From contig JAAWDZ010000050.1 in assembly GCA_022794015.1 (NCBI GenBank), positions 1 through 36,035 of the forward strand: a stretch of DNA of 36,035 nucleotides. Direction: 5' to 3'. The position numbers and the translations under genes were made by a program. Origin of the DNA: Eubacterium sp. (lineage in GTDB: Bacteria > Bacillota > Clostridia > Lachnospirales > Lachnospiraceae). Shown piece by piece: positions 14,710 through 22,677 of the stretch. Below the pieces are notes generated by a model, which did not search any database, was not told where the DNA came from, and saw only the letters and a program-made list of their open reading frames with translations. How positions within the stretch are numbered: the stretch's first letter is position 1; every line of letters begins with the position of its first letter.

Positions 14710-15024
14710 AAAAATTGGTAACTGATCAGCCTGCAACTGCGCATTTGCTGCGCAGTTAGCAGCCAGTAAAGCAGAAAAGCCAGGAATCCGCCCCCCTTTG
14801 CCGTAGGCAAACTTCAAATGGGGTGGATTCTGTAACAGTGAAGCCGTAGGCAAAACTGTTACAAAAATTGGTAACTGATCAGCCTGCAACTGCGCATTTG
14901 CTGCGCAGTTAGCAGCCAGTAAAGCAGAAAAGCCAGAAATCCGCCCCTTCTTTGCCATAGGCAAACTTCAAATGGGGTGGATTCTGTAACAGCGAAGCCG
15001 CAGGCAAAACTGTTACAAAAATTG
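14710..15024 (+). repeat. tandem duplication of a 153-base hairpin-rich unit
   Basis: Unit 1 (14710-14862) and unit 2 (14863-15016) are nearly identical, differing at a few positions and a one-base indel in the C-run, and a third copy of the first bases starts at 15017. Each unit holds three hairpins: AACTGCGCA/TGCGCAGTT around TTTGC (14735-14757); GAATCCGCCCC with GGGGTGGATTC enclosing TTTGCC-GTA-GGCAAA; and TGTAACAG with CTGTTACA. GCCGTAGGCAAA or a variant occurs twice per unit. It fills the gap between the LysR-type promoter region and the first gene of the sulfur operon, so it should be part of the transcript leader. No coding function is likely. Confidence 0.93.
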
Positions 15025-15060
15025 TAAATTTTTATCGTATTTTAATCAAGGAGGTAGAAA

Positions 15061-16683
15061 ATGAAGGTATTAGTACTTGGCGGGGTTGCCGCGGGAACGA
15101 AAATCGCGGCAAAACTGATGCGGGAAGACCGCGGCAATGAAGTAATTGTGCTGAATAAAGGAAAAGATATTTCCTACGCGGGCTGCGGCCTTCCCTATTA
15201 TGTAGGCCATGTCATTGAGGAAAAAGAACAGCTTATCGTGAATACGCCTGAAAAATATGCGAAACTGACGGGCGTAACTGTGCTGACGGAAACGGAAGCG
15301 ACAAAGGTCGATCCCACCGCAAAGCAGGTGACCGCCGTAGACGTCAATACGGGAGAAGAAAAGACATATGGCTATGATAAGCTGGTGATTTCCGTAGGAG
15401 CAAGCCCGGTGAAACCGCCGATTGAGGGCTGCGATTTGGAGAATGTCTTTTTTGTAAGGACTCCGGACGATGCTATCCGGCTGCGTGAAGTTGTGGATAC
15501 AGGCAATGTAAAAAAAGCAGTAGTAGTCGGCGCAGGTTATATCGGTCTTGAAATTGCAGAAAATCTGAAGTTAAAGGGTATCCGGCCGTTTGTGCTGGAT
15601 ATGGCGCCGCACGCACTTCCGGGCTTTGACGCGGAGATGGCGGAATATGCAGAGGGCAGGCTGCAGGAGAGCGGCATTCCGGTTGTGACAGGAGTTGCCG
15701 TTACAGGCATGGAAGGCGACGGTAAGGTAGAAAAGGTTATGACAAGCAAACGCGCCTATAAAGCGGATTTGGTAGTTTTAAGCGCGGGAATCCGCCCCAA
15801 TACCGCATTTTTGGAAGGCAGCGGAATTGAAATGTTGAAAGGCACGATTCTGACAAATGCGCAGGGGGAAACAAATCTTCCCGATATCTATGCGGCGGGC
15901 GACTGCGCAATGGTACATAATGCGCTGACCGAAAAAGCGGCCTGGTCGCCAATGGGTTCTACGGCAAATATTGCCGGACGTCTGATAGCACAGAATATAA
16001 TGGGAGCAGGCTTACACTACAGAGGAGCGCTTGGGACGGCGGTATGTAAGCTCCCTGGCTTCAATGCAGGAAGGACCGGGCTTACTGAGGCGCAGGCAAA
16101 AGAAGAAGGCTTTGAGCCGGTCAGCGTAGTTACGGTAGTGGATGATAAGGCGCATTATTTTCCGGGTGCAGGATCTTTTATTATCAAAATGATTGCGGAT
16201 AAGGCATCGCTTCGGCTCCTGGGCGTACAGGTGATTGGCGCGGGGGCTGTGGATAAGGTTGTGGATATTGCGGTGACGGGAATTATGTTAAAGGGAACGC
16301 TGCAGGATCTGGCAGATATGGATCTGGCGTACGCACCGCCGTTTTCTACGGCAATCCATCCGTTTGAGCATACCTTAAATGTGCTGATGAATAAGATAAA
16401 CGGCAGGTTTGAAACCTTTACGCCGGCAGAGTTTGCTGAGGGAATGGCAGAAGGATATAAAATTGTAGACGCCTGCCTGGTGCCATCTATTGAAGGAGCG
16501 CCGTATGTGGATTTGACTGCGGTAGAAGGCCCGGTAGAAGGACTGGATCCAAAAGAGAAAATACTTCTGGTATGTAACAAGGGCAAACGGGCGTATCTGC
16601 TGCAGAACCGGCTGAAATATTATGGCTATGAGAATACAAGGGTACTGGAAGGCGGTATTACTTTTAATGAAGTAGAGGTATAA
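15061..16683 (+). CDS. CoA-disulfide reductase / persulfide reductase with rhodanese domain
   Basis: This 540-residue FAD- and NAD(P)H-dependent pyridine nucleotide disulfide oxidoreductase has the N-terminal FAD motif VLGGVAAGTKIAAKL, the single redox cysteine C42 in SYAGCGLPYY typical of CoA-disulfide reductase and Npsr types, the NAD motif VVGAGYIGLEIAENL, and the FAD site LPDIYAAGDCA. A C-terminal rhodanese-like domain (about 455-540) carries a loop cysteine C505 in VCNKGKRAYLL. Such fusions reduce persulfides or polysulfide to sulfide. The ribosome site is GGAGGTAGAAA. It is the first gene of an operon with sulfite reductase and a YeiH exporter, so it fits sulfur handling in an anaerobe. 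Confidence 0.93.
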   Translation: MKVLVLGGVAAGTKIAAKLMREDRGNEVIVLNKGKDISYAGCGLPYYVGHVIEEKEQLIVNTPEKYAKLTGVTVLTETEATKVDPTAKQVTAVDVNTGEEKTYGYDKLVISVGASPVKPPIEGCDLENVFFVRTPDDAIRLREVVDTGNVKKAVVVGAGYIGLEIAENLKLKGIRPFVLDMAPHALPGFDAEMAEYAEGRLQESGIPVVTGVAVTGMEGDGKVEKVMTSKRAYKADLVVLSAGIRPNTAFLEGSGIEMLKGTILTNAQGETNLPDIYAAGDCAMVHNALTEKAAWSPMGSTANIAGRLIAQNIMGAGLHYRGALGTAVCKLPGFNAGRTGLTEAQAKEEGFEPVSVVTVVDDKAHYFPGAGSFIIKMIADKASLRLLGVQVIGAGAVDKVVDIAVTGIMLKGTLQDLADMDLAYAPPFSTAIHPFEHTLNVLMNKINGRFETFTPAEFAEGMAEGYKIVDACLVPSIEGAPYVDLTAVEGPVEGLDPKEKILLVCNKGKRAYLLQNRLKYYGYENTRVLEGGITFNEVEV

Positions 16684-16697
16684 CAGTTCAGACAAAC

Positions 16698-16733
16698 TTT
16701 CCTGTTACAAAAGCTGTGTCTGCGTACAGGAAA
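16698..16733 (+). promoter_or_regulatory. intercistronic hairpin
   Basis: TTTCCTGT (16698-16705) pairs with ACAGGAAA (16726-16733), an 8-base perfect stem with a 20-base loop, in the 98-base gap between the disulfide reductase and the sulfite reductase. It lacks a T tract, so it is more likely an mRNA processing or stability element than a terminator. Confidence 0.5.
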
Positions 16734-16781
16734 CATAAAGAAAAAAATTCACAAATATACAAATTAAGGAGGAAACGATAC

Positions 16782-17732
16782 ATGGGATGTACATTGAAAC
16801 CAGAAGAAGTAAAAAGAGTAAAGGGATTGGGGTTTTTAAACAACAAAGGGACAGATTTATTCAACGGACGTATCATTACCGTAAACGGTAAAATTACGGC
16901 GGAGCAGACAAAGGTGATTGCAGAGGCTGCAGAGAAGTTTGGAAATGGCGATGTGGAATTTACGACGCGTCTTACCGTAGAAGTAAGGGGAATTCATTTT
17001 GACAACATTGAACCGTTCCGTGAGTATATTGCAAAAGCAGGGCTTGAAACAGGCGGTACAGGTTCTCTGGTACGCCCGGTTGTATCCTGCAAGGGTACGA
17101 CCTGTCAGTATGGCCTGTATGATACGTTTGCTTTATCCGAGAAAATCCACGAGCGTTTTTACAAAGGTTATCATACGGTTAAACTGCCGCATAAATTTAA
17201 AATCGCAACTGGCGGCTGCCCGAATAACTGTGTAAAACCGGATTTAAACGACCTTGGTATTGTAGGCCAGCTTGTGCCAAACATAGATGAGGATATGTGC
17301 AACAGCTGTAAGAAATGCCAGGTGGAAAATGTCTGTCCGATGAACGCTGCAAAATTAGAAGACGGCATCTTAACTATCGACGGCGAAATCTGCAATAACT
17401 GTGGACGCTGTATCGAAAAGTGTCCGTTTGACGTCATTGAAGAAGGCACGCCGGGCTATCGTATTTACATCGGCGGAAGATGGGGCAAAAAAGTTGCGCA
17501 TGGACAGCCGTTATCCAGGATTTTTACCACGGAGGAAGAACTGCTTGATACCGTGGAAAAAGCGATTCTGTTATTCCGCGAGCAGGGAAAGACCGGGGAG
17601 CGTTTTGCAGATACCATTGCAAGGATTGGTTTTGCAGAAGTGGAAAAACAGCTTCTGGCAAATGATCTGTTAGACAGGAAGCAGGAAATTCTGGATGCGA
17701 AGCTGCATCTGGTAGGTGGGGCTACCTGTTAA
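16782..17732 (+). CDS. siroheme sulfite reductase with two ferredoxin clusters
   Basis: This 316-residue enzyme is expected to reduce sulfite to sulfide in the cytoplasm. The nitrite/sulfite reductase ferredoxin-like half-domain is at 15-90 (FTTRLTVEVRGI holds substrate-binding arginines). The siroheme/4Fe-4S ligands are C103 and C108 (CKGTTC) and C146 and C150 (CPNNC). Two 4Fe-4S ferredoxin motifs follow at C173-C185 and C204-C214 (CNNCGRCIEKCP). The compact single-subunit plan resembles the anaerobic small sulfite reductases of Clostridia and Asr subunit C. I chose ATG 16782, preceded by AAGGAGG; the longer frame reaches into the intergenic hairpin. The siroheme precursor genes lie downstream. 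Confidence 0.92.
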   Translation: MGCTLKPEEVKRVKGLGFLNNKGTDLFNGRIITVNGKITAEQTKVIAEAAEKFGNGDVEFTTRLTVEVRGIHFDNIEPFREYIAKAGLETGGTGSLVRPVVSCKGTTCQYGLYDTFALSEKIHERFYKGYHTVKLPHKFKIATGGCPNNCVKPDLNDLGIVGQLVPNIDEDMCNSCKKCQVENVCPMNAAKLEDGILTIDGEICNNCGRCIEKCPFDVIEEGTPGYRIYIGGRWGKKVAHGQPLSRIFTTEEELLDTVEKAILLFREQGKTGERFADTIARIGFAEVEKQLLANDLLDRKQEILDAKLHLVGGATC

Positions 17733-17756
17733 TCAGCATTCAAAAGGGAGAAAAAT

Positions 17757-18806
17757 ATGGAATCAAAGAAAAAATACGGCGCAATTGCTTTGTGCCTGAT
17801 CATTGGATTTCTTGCAACGAAATCCACGGACTTACAGTCTCAGCTGTTCGGGCGCGTAGTCATGGGCGGGCCTATGGTGGCGCTGCTGGTTTCCATGATT
17901 ATCTGCAATCTGATACCGGTGCTTGATACGGATTTTAAGGAAGGGACAACTTACAGCAGTAAACAGTTTTTAAATTGGGGAATTATTTTAACCGGAGGAA
18001 CATTAAGCTTTGCTTCGATTCTGGGAACTGGCGTAAAAGCTCTGCCCCTGATTTTATTTAACATCTGCCTGTCCTTTGCAGTAGCTCTTCTGGTTGGCAA
18101 AAAGATTGGCGTAACCAAAAATACCTCTGTGCTGGTGGGCGGGGGAACCTGCATCTGCGGTGGTACGGCAATCGCGACATTGAGCCGTATCATCAAAGCA
18201 ACAGATGCGGAAATTGCATTTGGTATGGCGGCCATTTTCCTGTTTGACACTATTTCCGCTTTTTCGTATCCATATATTGCTCCGGCAATCGGGTTTACGG
18301 ATAACCAGTTTGCATTTGTGGCGGGCACGGCCATCAACGATACTTCTTCCGTAGCGGGTGCGCAGGCAACATTTCAGGCAATGATCGGAAATCCGGATTT
18401 TAACGGAGCGCTGAATGTGAAGCTGGTACGTACGACAATGCTGATTTTCGTAGCGGTTGTCTGGACGATTCTGATGGCGCGTGATGCGAAAAAAAACGGA
18501 GAAGCGGGCAGCAACGACAGTGTTTTTGCAGTAGTAAAAAAGACATTTCCGATGTTTATTCTCTGGTTTGTAGTAATGGCAGGATTGAATACGGTGGGAG
18601 TGTTTACAGATAAAGGGATTAGCCTTTTGACAACAGCGAGTAAATTTTTGTTTGCATCTGCACTGGCGGGGGTAGGATTTAAGATTAAGTTTAAGGATGT
18701 ATTTTCCAAAGGGTTAAAGCCGATTGCATTAGGCGGAATTACATGGGCCTGTGTGGCAGCTTCGTCCTATATTTTCGCATTTCTTTTTGCAGGGTATATC
18801 GGATAA
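17757..18806 (+). CDS. yeiH: YeiH family putative sulfate/sulfite exporter
   Basis: This 349-residue integral membrane protein of the Cons_hypoth698 (YeiH) family has about ten hydrophobic helices. Typical pieces are GTCICGGTAIATLSRIIKA and INDTSSVAGAQATF. The family is annotated as putative sulfate exporter; association with YeiE-type regulators and sulfite reductase here suggests movement of sulfite, taurine-derived or other sulfur oxyanions, but direction and substrate are unproven. It follows the reductase by 24 bases with GGGAG before the ATG and is closed by a terminator. Confidence 0.93.
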   Translation: MESKKKYGAIALCLIIGFLATKSTDLQSQLFGRVVMGGPMVALLVSMIICNLIPVLDTDFKEGTTYSSKQFLNWGIILTGGTLSFASILGTGVKALPLILFNICLSFAVALLVGKKIGVTKNTSVLVGGGTCICGGTAIATLSRIIKATDAEIAFGMAAIFLFDTISAFSYPYIAPAIGFTDNQFAFVAGTAINDTSSVAGAQATFQAMIGNPDFNGALNVKLVRTTMLIFVAVVWTILMARDAKKNGEAGSNDSVFAVVKKTFPMFILWFVVMAGLNTVGVFTDKGISLLTTASKFLFASALAGVGFKIKFKDVFSKGLKPIALGGITWACVAASSYIFAFLFAGYIG

Positions 18807-18811
18807 GTCAG

Positions 18812-18857
18812 AAAAAGGGATCTTCTGTATCTTTGTGGATATGGAAGATCTTTTTTT
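18812..18857 (+). terminator. rho-independent terminator of the sulfur operon
   Basis: GATCTTC (18819-18825) pairs with GAAGATC (18844-18850), extended by two G-T pairs and an A/T run, followed by seven T. It closes the disulfide reductase, sulfite reductase and exporter operon. Confidence 0.85.
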
Positions 18858-18869
18858 ATGGGAGGGTAT

Positions 18870-18953
18870 ATGATGTATCCGCCAGGGAGGGGATTTGACA
18901 GAGGAAACCTCATTCCTCCTCAACCCGAAATTAAAGTCACACTATTTGTTTAA
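18870..18953 (+). other. possible 27-residue micro-ORF
   Basis: GGAGGG followed by ATGATG opens a 27-residue frame (MMYPPGRGFDRGNLIPPQPE then IKVTLFV) ending at TAA 18951-18953. The ribosome site and spacing are reasonable. It lies just after a terminator with no obvious promoter, and its 3' end is the 22-base motif described at 18922. It may be a remnant of a longer gene or chance. Confidence 0.25.
18922..18943 (+). repeat. 22-base dispersed motif, copy 1
   Basis: AACCCGAA, two variable bases, TAAAGT, one variable base, ACACT. It agrees with the copy at 23968 at 19 of 22 positions. It lies before the hemA promoter. Function unknown. Confidence 0.55.
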
Positions 18954-18958
18954 AGTTC

Positions 18959-18987
18959 TTTTGTGGAATTTTGTATCTGTTTATAGT
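18959..18987 (+). promoter_or_regulatory. possible hemA promoter
   Basis: TTTTGT, a 17-base spacer and TATAGT lie about 60 bases before hemA. The -10 is good, the -35 weak. An alternative -10 (TAGAAT, 18987-18992) overlaps. A promoter is expected here because a terminator closes the previous operon. Confidence 0.4.
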
Positions 18988-19049
18988 AGAATAAAGAAGA
19001 TAGTTTTTAAGAATGAGTTATATTGATATGATAAGAAAGGGTTTTAACC

Positions 19050-20276
19050 ATGCAGTTTGGTTTTTTGGGTGTTAATTATAAAGATGCGCAGCTTGCCGTC
19101 CGTGACAAAACATCTTTTACGGATGCGATGAAGCTTGCTTTTTTTCAGAAGGCGGAGATTGTTGGCATTGAGCAGTGTATGGTGCTTTCAACCTGCAATC
19201 GGAGTGAAGTTTTTTATTTTTATGTGCAGGAGATTCAAACAGTGCGGATTCGAAAGATTTATGAGGGGATGTTTCCGCAGGTAGATTTGTCGGGGTATCT
19301 TCAGGTACTGGATGGGGAAGAGGCGATGGCATATCTGTTTCGGATTGCAGCAGGGCTGGAATCTCTGGTGCTGGGGGAAGATCAGATTTTAGGGCAGGTG
19401 AAGGAAGCGCTTGACTATGCAAGGACGATGGGGTACAGCGGAAAAGAACTGAATAAAGTGGTAAGGGACGCTGTTACCTGTGCCAAACGGATTAAGACGG
19501 AACTTAAGATCAGTGAAAAACCGCTGTCAGCAAGCTATGTGGGAATTTGCAGGCTTAAGGAGCATTGTGGGATTGCAGGGAAACGGGTGCTTGTGATTGG
19601 AAGCGGGAAGACGGCGGCGCTTGCGCTGCGGTATCTGTATGAATATCAGGCGGGACATGTTGTGGCCTGCAGTCGGACATATGCGCATGCCAGACGGCTG
19701 CGGGAGGAGTTCCCGGAAACGGAGATCATTTCGTATGAAGAGCGGTATGATGTGATGCGGGCGTGTGATATTGTGGTTTCTGCAACGGCTTCCCCGCACC
19801 TGGTCGTGCGGAGAGAGGAATTTACGCCGCAGAAGCCAATTACGTTTTTGGATTTGGCGGCGCCGCGGGATGTGGATACAGATTTTGAAAAGGAGCCGCT
19901 TGTGGATTTGATCAACCTGGATACGCTGCAGGAAATTGTTTTTAAAAACCGGCAGGAACGGGAACGGTTAGTGGAAGAGAGCAGGCAGTTTATTGAAGAC
20001 GGAGTGAAGGAAACGCTTGTCTGGCTGTTACAAAGCAGGATGGATGCTACGATTGAGTCTTTGCAGCAGCGCTGCGGTGCGATTGTAGAGGATAGCTATG
20101 CATATCTGAACCGGAAAATGGAGCTTGGGCAAAGGGAGCAGAAGCTTTTGAAAAAAGTGCTGCATGCGTCGCTGCAGCGTCTTTTGCGCGAGCCGATACG
20201 GGAATTGAAGCGTTTGGATACCGAGGAGGAACAGGAAGAATACAGACGGATGGTCGGACAGCTTTTCCGGATTTAA
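19050..20276 (+). CDS. hemA: glutamyl-tRNA reductase
   Basis: This 408-residue enzyme makes glutamate 1-semialdehyde from Glu-tRNA, the first step of C5 tetrapyrrole synthesis. The catalytic cysteine C49 is in LSTCNRSEV; GLESLVLGEDQILGQVKEAL is the family signature; the NADPH fold begins at VLVIGSGKTAALALRYL; and the C-terminal dimerisation helix domain is present (about 310-405). Followed after 16 bases by the hemC fusion. hemB and hemL are not in the window and must lie elsewhere. Confidence 0.97.
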   Translation: MQFGFLGVNYKDAQLAVRDKTSFTDAMKLAFFQKAEIVGIEQCMVLSTCNRSEVFYFYVQEIQTVRIRKIYEGMFPQVDLSGYLQVLDGEEAMAYLFRIAAGLESLVLGEDQILGQVKEALDYARTMGYSGKELNKVVRDAVTCAKRIKTELKISEKPLSASYVGICRLKEHCGIAGKRVLVIGSGKTAALALRYLYEYQAGHVVACSRTYAHARRLREEFPETEIISYEERYDVMRACDIVVSATASPHLVVRREEFTPQKPITFLDLAAPRDVDTDFEKEPLVDLINLDTLQEIVFKNRQERERLVEESRQFIEDGVKETLVWLLQSRMDATIESLQQRCGAIVEDSYAYLNRKMELGQREQKLLKKVLHASLQRLLREPIRELKRLDTEEEQEEYRRMVGQLFRI

Positions 20277-20292
20277 GAAAGGAAACGGACAG

Positions 20293-22644
20293 ATGGAATA
20301 CATAATTGGAACGAGGGGTTCGAGGCTTGCGCTTGCGCAGGCGGACTATGTGAAATGCAGACTGCAGGAGGCATATCCGGAGCATGTATTTGAAATCCGG
20401 GTAATTCGGACAAAGGGAGATGTGATATTGGATAAGCCTCTGTACGAATTGGGGGATAAGGGTGTTTTTGTCAGGGAAATTGAAGAAGCGCTATTGGGCG
20501 GTAAAGTGGATATTGGCGTGCACAGTATGAAGGATATGCCGTCATATCCGGCAGAGGGACTTATGTTTACTAAGGCGTGGGAGCGGGAGGATCCGCGGGA
20601 TGTACTGATTTTGCGCGAAAAAAAATCTCTGGCAGAGCTTGGGCAGGGAGCAGTGATTGGAACAGGCAGCAGGCGCAGAGAATTTCAGCTAAAGCGTCAG
20701 CGGCCGGATCTGATGGTTGTAAATATTCGTGGCAATGTGGATACGCGGCTTAAGAAAATGGAAGAGGAAAAACTGGACGGTATTGTTCTGGCGGCGGCGG
20801 GTTTAAAAAGGCTCGGGATGACGGATCGGGTGACGGAATATCTGGATGAGGAGCAGTTTCTTCCAGCCCCCGCACAGGGAATTCTGGCATTGGAAATCCG
20901 TAAAAGGGACGAAACGCTTTTGGAGATGCTGGATGCACTCTGCGACACGGACGCAGTCTGTGCCGTTTTGATGGAACGGGGATTTTTGCAGGAAATCGGC
21001 GGCGACTGCCATGTTCCGGTTGGAGCTTTCGGGAAAAAGGGCGCAGACGGAAAATTCTCTCTTTCGGCCATGTTCGGCAATCATTCCGGAAGCAGGCAGG
21101 CGTATGTAACTGTTTGCGGGGAAGAACCTGAGGCTCTTGCGAAGGAGGCGGCAGTCCGAATCCGCCGGCAAATGGCGGGGGCAGTTTTTCTGGTCGGTGC
21201 AGGTCCCGGCGATCCGGGCTTAATTACAGTAAAGGGGCTTGCGGCAATTCGTAAAGCGGATTGTATTATTTATGACAGACTTTCCTCTCCGGAACTTCTG
21301 GACGAAGTGAAACCGGAATGTGAATTGATTTATGCAGGAAAAGAAAACCGAAATCATACGATGCGGCAAGAAGAAATCAACCGGCTGCTGGTGAAAAAAA
21401 GTATGGAGTATGAAAGAACAGTACGCTTAAAAGGGGGTGATGTATATGTATTTGGACGCGGAGGCGAGGAGGGGATTTACTTAGAGGAACATGGTGTGCC
21501 GTTTGAAGTGATTCCCGGTATTTCCTCTGCCATTTGCGGACCGGCTTATGCGGGAATTCCGGTGACGCACCGGGGGATGGCAGAAGGCTTTCATGTCGTG
21601 ACTGCGCATAACCGCAGGGACGAGCTGGCGGACATTGATTTCTACGCAATGGCAAAAGGGCAGGAAACCTGCGTTTTTCTGATGGGGTTAAGCAAGGTCA
21701 GGGAAATTGCAGACAGACTGATAAAAGCCGGGATGTCCGGTACAACCAAAGCAGCTGTCATTTCCCATGCCACAACGCCAAAGCAGAGAACATGCGTATC
21801 GGATTTGGCGCATATTGCAGAAGAAGCAGAAAAGGCCAAGCTTAGTTCTCCGGCAATTATAGTAGTCGGACAGGTAGTCACGCTGCGAAAGACGCTAAAT
21901 TTTTTTGAACAGAAACCATTGTTTGGAAAACGGTATCTGATTCCAAAGATTGGCTGTGGGAAGACCAGGCTGCGGGAGCTGCTGTGTGAAAAGGGAGCGG
22001 ATGTGGATGAAATTCAGGTAGGGGAGATTGCATATCCAAAATGGAAGCTTGCCGCTCATAAGCTGCAGTCAGTGGACTGGCTCATATTTACCAGCAAAAA
22101 CGGCGTGGAGGCGTTTTTTCGGAAAGCAGCGGAAAGCGGATTGGATATACGGCAGCTTTCCTGCTGTAAAATTGCGGTAATTGGGAAAAAGACAGCGGAG
22201 GAATTGAAAAAGCATGGATTGTACGCCGATTTGATACCGGGGCATTTTCACAGTGATGCGTTGGCAGAGGAATTGAGAAAGCGTCTGGATACGGATGAAA
22301 AGGTGTGGTATCTCAACGCAGGCAATGCAGACAGCCACCTGGAGAAAGCGCTCAGCAAATTCTGCTGTTTTAAAGAAATTACAGTGTATGAAAATAATGC
22401 GGTAAAACCCAATTTAGAAAAGATTGGCGCTGTGAGAGAATATGACGGTATTTTATTTACCTGTACTTCTTCGGCAGAGCGTTTTCTGACAGCTGCAGGC
22501 GAGCAGAGGCGGCAGTGCAAAAACGTTTACAGTATCGGACCAAAGACAACAGCATTTTTACAGTCATTTGGCATAGAAGACGTCACGGAGGCGGCAGAAG
22601 CTTCTTATGAAGAAATGGTAAAATCTGTAATCGGGCTCATGTAA
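20293..22644 (+). CDS. hemC/cobA/hemD: HemC-CobA-HemD triple fusion
   Basis: A 783-residue fusion that covers three consecutive steps from porphobilinogen to precorrin-2. Residues 1 to about 292 are hydroxymethylbilane synthase (GTRGSRLALAQADYV; GVHSMKDMP; dipyrromethane cofactor cysteine C239 in GGDCHVPVGAF). Residues about 296-535 are uroporphyrinogen III C-methyltransferase (VFLVGAGPGDPGLITVKG; VRLKGGDVYVFGRGGEE; the VIPGISSAICGPAYAGIPVT loop). Residues about 544-783 are uroporphyrinogen III synthase (WLIFTSKNGVEAFF; ending SYEEMVKSVIGLM). The product feeds siroheme (for the sulfite reductase upstream) and corrinoids. The precorrin-2 dehydrogenase and ferrochelatase are not in the window. 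Confidence 0.96.
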   Translation: MEYIIGTRGSRLALAQADYVKCRLQEAYPEHVFEIRVIRTKGDVILDKPLYELGDKGVFVREIEEALLGGKVDIGVHSMKDMPSYPAEGLMFTKAWEREDPRDVLILREKKSLAELGQGAVIGTGSRRREFQLKRQRPDLMVVNIRGNVDTRLKKMEEEKLDGIVLAAAGLKRLGMTDRVTEYLDEEQFLPAPAQGILALEIRKRDETLLEMLDALCDTDAVCAVLMERGFLQEIGGDCHVPVGAFGKKGADGKFSLSAMFGNHSGSRQAYVTVCGEEPEALAKEAAVRIRRQMAGAVFLVGAGPGDPGLITVKGLAAIRKADCIIYDRLSSPELLDEVKPECELIYAGKENRNHTMRQEEINRLLVKKSMEYERTVRLKGGDVYVFGRGGEEGIYLEEHGVPFEVIPGISSAICGPAYAGIPVTHRGMAEGFHVVTAHNRRDELADIDFYAMAKGQETCVFLMGLSKVREIADRLIKAGMSGTTKAAVISHATTPKQRTCVSDLAHIAEEAEKAKLSSPAIIVVGQVVTLRKTLNFFEQKPLFGKRYLIPKIGCGKTRLRELLCEKGADVDEIQVGEIAYPKWKLAAHKLQSVDWLIFTSKNGVEAFFRKAAESGLDIRQLSCCKIAVIGKKTAEELKKHGLYADLIPGHFHSDALAEELRKRLDTDEKVWYLNAGNADSHLEKALSKFCCFKEITVYENNAVKPNLEKIGAVREYDGILFTCTSSAERFLTAAGEQRRQCKNVYSIGPKTTAFLQSFGIEDVTEAAEASYEEMVKSVIGLM

Positions 22645-22677
22645 AAGGATACGACAAAAGATAAAGAGGAAGTTAAA

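Noticed and set aside
14665-14964. Minus-strand 99-residue frame with an internal peptide repeat
   Set aside because: It is the translation of the tandem hairpin repeat; the peptide repeat simply mirrors the 153-base duplication and there is no ribosome site.
14710-15024. CRISPR array
   Set aside because: Only two long units of 153 bases in direct contact, without spacers and without cas genes.
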